Positions 7,197-7,790 of a DNA stretch of 7,790 bases are shown one piece after another. The stretch is from Xanthobacteraceae bacterium. GTDB lineage: Bacteria > Pseudomonadota > Alphaproteobacteria > Rhizobiales > Xanthobacteraceae. The notes beneath the pieces are model-generated. The model did not search any database. It was not told where the DNA came from and saw nothing but the letters and a program-made list of their open reading frames with translations. Numbering within the stretch: the stretch's first letter is position 1; each line of letters begins with the position of its first letter. Where the stretch lies: positions 1 to 7,790 of the forward strand of contig JAIESC010000135.1 in assembly GCA_019746355.1 (NCBI GenBank), written 5' to 3'. Made by a program: the position numbers and the translations under genes.

Positions 7197-7790
7197 ATGG
7201 CACTCGAGCAATCGATCGATCAGGCGAAGCCGGCGAACTACGCCGACGTGCTGTCACGCACCGGCGCGGCGCTCGACTGGCTGCGCGCCCGCTATGCCGA
7301 CGGCAAGCTGCCGCTGCTGCGGCTGCCGGAGCAGCGCGACGACATCGCCACCATTCTCGGTTACGCCGGCGTGCTGCGGAACGGCACGACCGATGTGATC
7401 TTTCTCGGCACCGGCGGCTCGAGCCTCGGCGGCCAGACGCTGGCCCAGCTCGCGGGCTACGCGGTGCCGGGCGTCGGCGCGCTGCGCGATCCGCCGCGCA
7501 TCCATTTCATGGACAACCTCGACCCGGAGAGCTACGCAACGCTGCTGCAACGCCTGCCGCTCAAGACCAGCCGCTTCGTCGCCGTGTCGAAGTCCGGCGG
7601 CACCGGCGAGACGCTGATGCAGACCATCGCGGCGCTCGATGCGGTGAAGGCCGCCGGCCTCGATCCGCACCAGCATTTCCTCGGCATCACCGAGCCGGCC
7701 AAGCCCGGCAAACCGAACGGGCTCCGCGCCATGCTCGGCGCGCACAAGATCGAGATGATGGAGCACGACACCGGCGTCGGCGGCCGCTTC
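7197..7790 (+). CDS. pgi: Glucose-6-phosphate isomerase-like sugar isomerase, 3' end cut off
   Basis: Interconverts glucose 6-phosphate and fructose 6-phosphate in the cytoplasm. 198 codons are visible and the frame is open to the window edge. Motifs of the SIS-fold PGI family: VIFLGTGGSSLGGQTL at 67-82, a strand ending FMDNLDP at 104-110, the phosphate-binding SKSGGTGETL at 131-140, LGITEP at 162-167, and DTGVGGRF at 191-198. The catalytic Glu, His and Lys found further on in PGI lie beyond the edge and cannot be checked. SKSG arrives early (residue 131) and reads SKSGGT rather than SKTFTT, so this resembles the short (about 450-residue) PGI class or the PGI half of transaldolase-PGI fusions, not the long E. 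coli-type enzyme. No transaldolase domain precedes it here. ATG 7197 was chosen as the only start near the 5' end giving a sensible N-terminus; no clear ribosome binding site precedes it. It is 49 bases from the M16 gene, so shared transcription is possible but unproven. Confidence 0.88.
   Translation, partial: MALEQSIDQAKPANYADVLSRTGAALDWLRARYADGKLPLLRLPEQRDDIATILGYAGVLRNGTTDVIFLGTGGSSLGGQTLAQLAGYAVPGVGALRDPPRIHFMDNLDPESYATLLQRLPLKTSRFVAVSKSGGTGETLMQTIAALDAVKAAGLDPHQHFLGITEPAKPGKPNGLRAMLGAHKIEMMEHDTGVGGRF

Overview
The window looks like a piece of an alphaproteobacterial chromosome, most likely from the order Hyphomicrobiales (Bradyrhizobium / Rhodopseudomonas / Xanthobacteraceae-like). That placement is an inference from the high GC content, the strong G/C preference at third codon positions, the form of the IleRS C-terminus, and the gene order ileS-lspA-hypothetical-M16-M16-pgi. 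No mobile element, tRNA, rRNA or CRISPR array is visible, and coding style is uniform throughout.

All genes lie on the + strand and are tightly packed. Positions 1-2985 hold isoleucyl-tRNA synthetase (ileS), which lacks only its first codons at the left edge. Its stop overlaps the start of lspA (2982-3533, prolipoprotein signal peptidase) in an ATGA junction. After 71 bases comes an unnamed exported protein (3605-4327) with a possible lipobox and proline-rich motifs that recall the DUF3035/BamF-type lipoproteins. A 91-base gap (4328-4418) follows, with a perfect 14-base palindrome, a small hairpin and one half of a near-perfect 14-base direct repeat. Next are two M16 (pitrilysin/insulinase-type) proteins, 4419-5816 and 5813-7147, joined by a GTGA overlap. 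The first has a complete zinc site and the second has lost it, so they look like the catalytic and non-catalytic halves of one periplasmic heterodimer. After 49 bases a glucose-6-phosphate isomerase-like gene starts at 7197 and runs off the right edge.

The central genes share an envelope theme: LspA matures lipoproteins, its neighbour may be one of LspA's substrates, and the M16 pair probably processes or degrades peptides in the periplasm. ileS and pgi are housekeeping genes at the flanks.

I did not find a convincing undescribed system. The points most worth a second look are the candidate lipoprotein beside lspA, the paired intact and degenerate M16 subunits, and the structured gap at 4328-4418 with the TTG start behind it.
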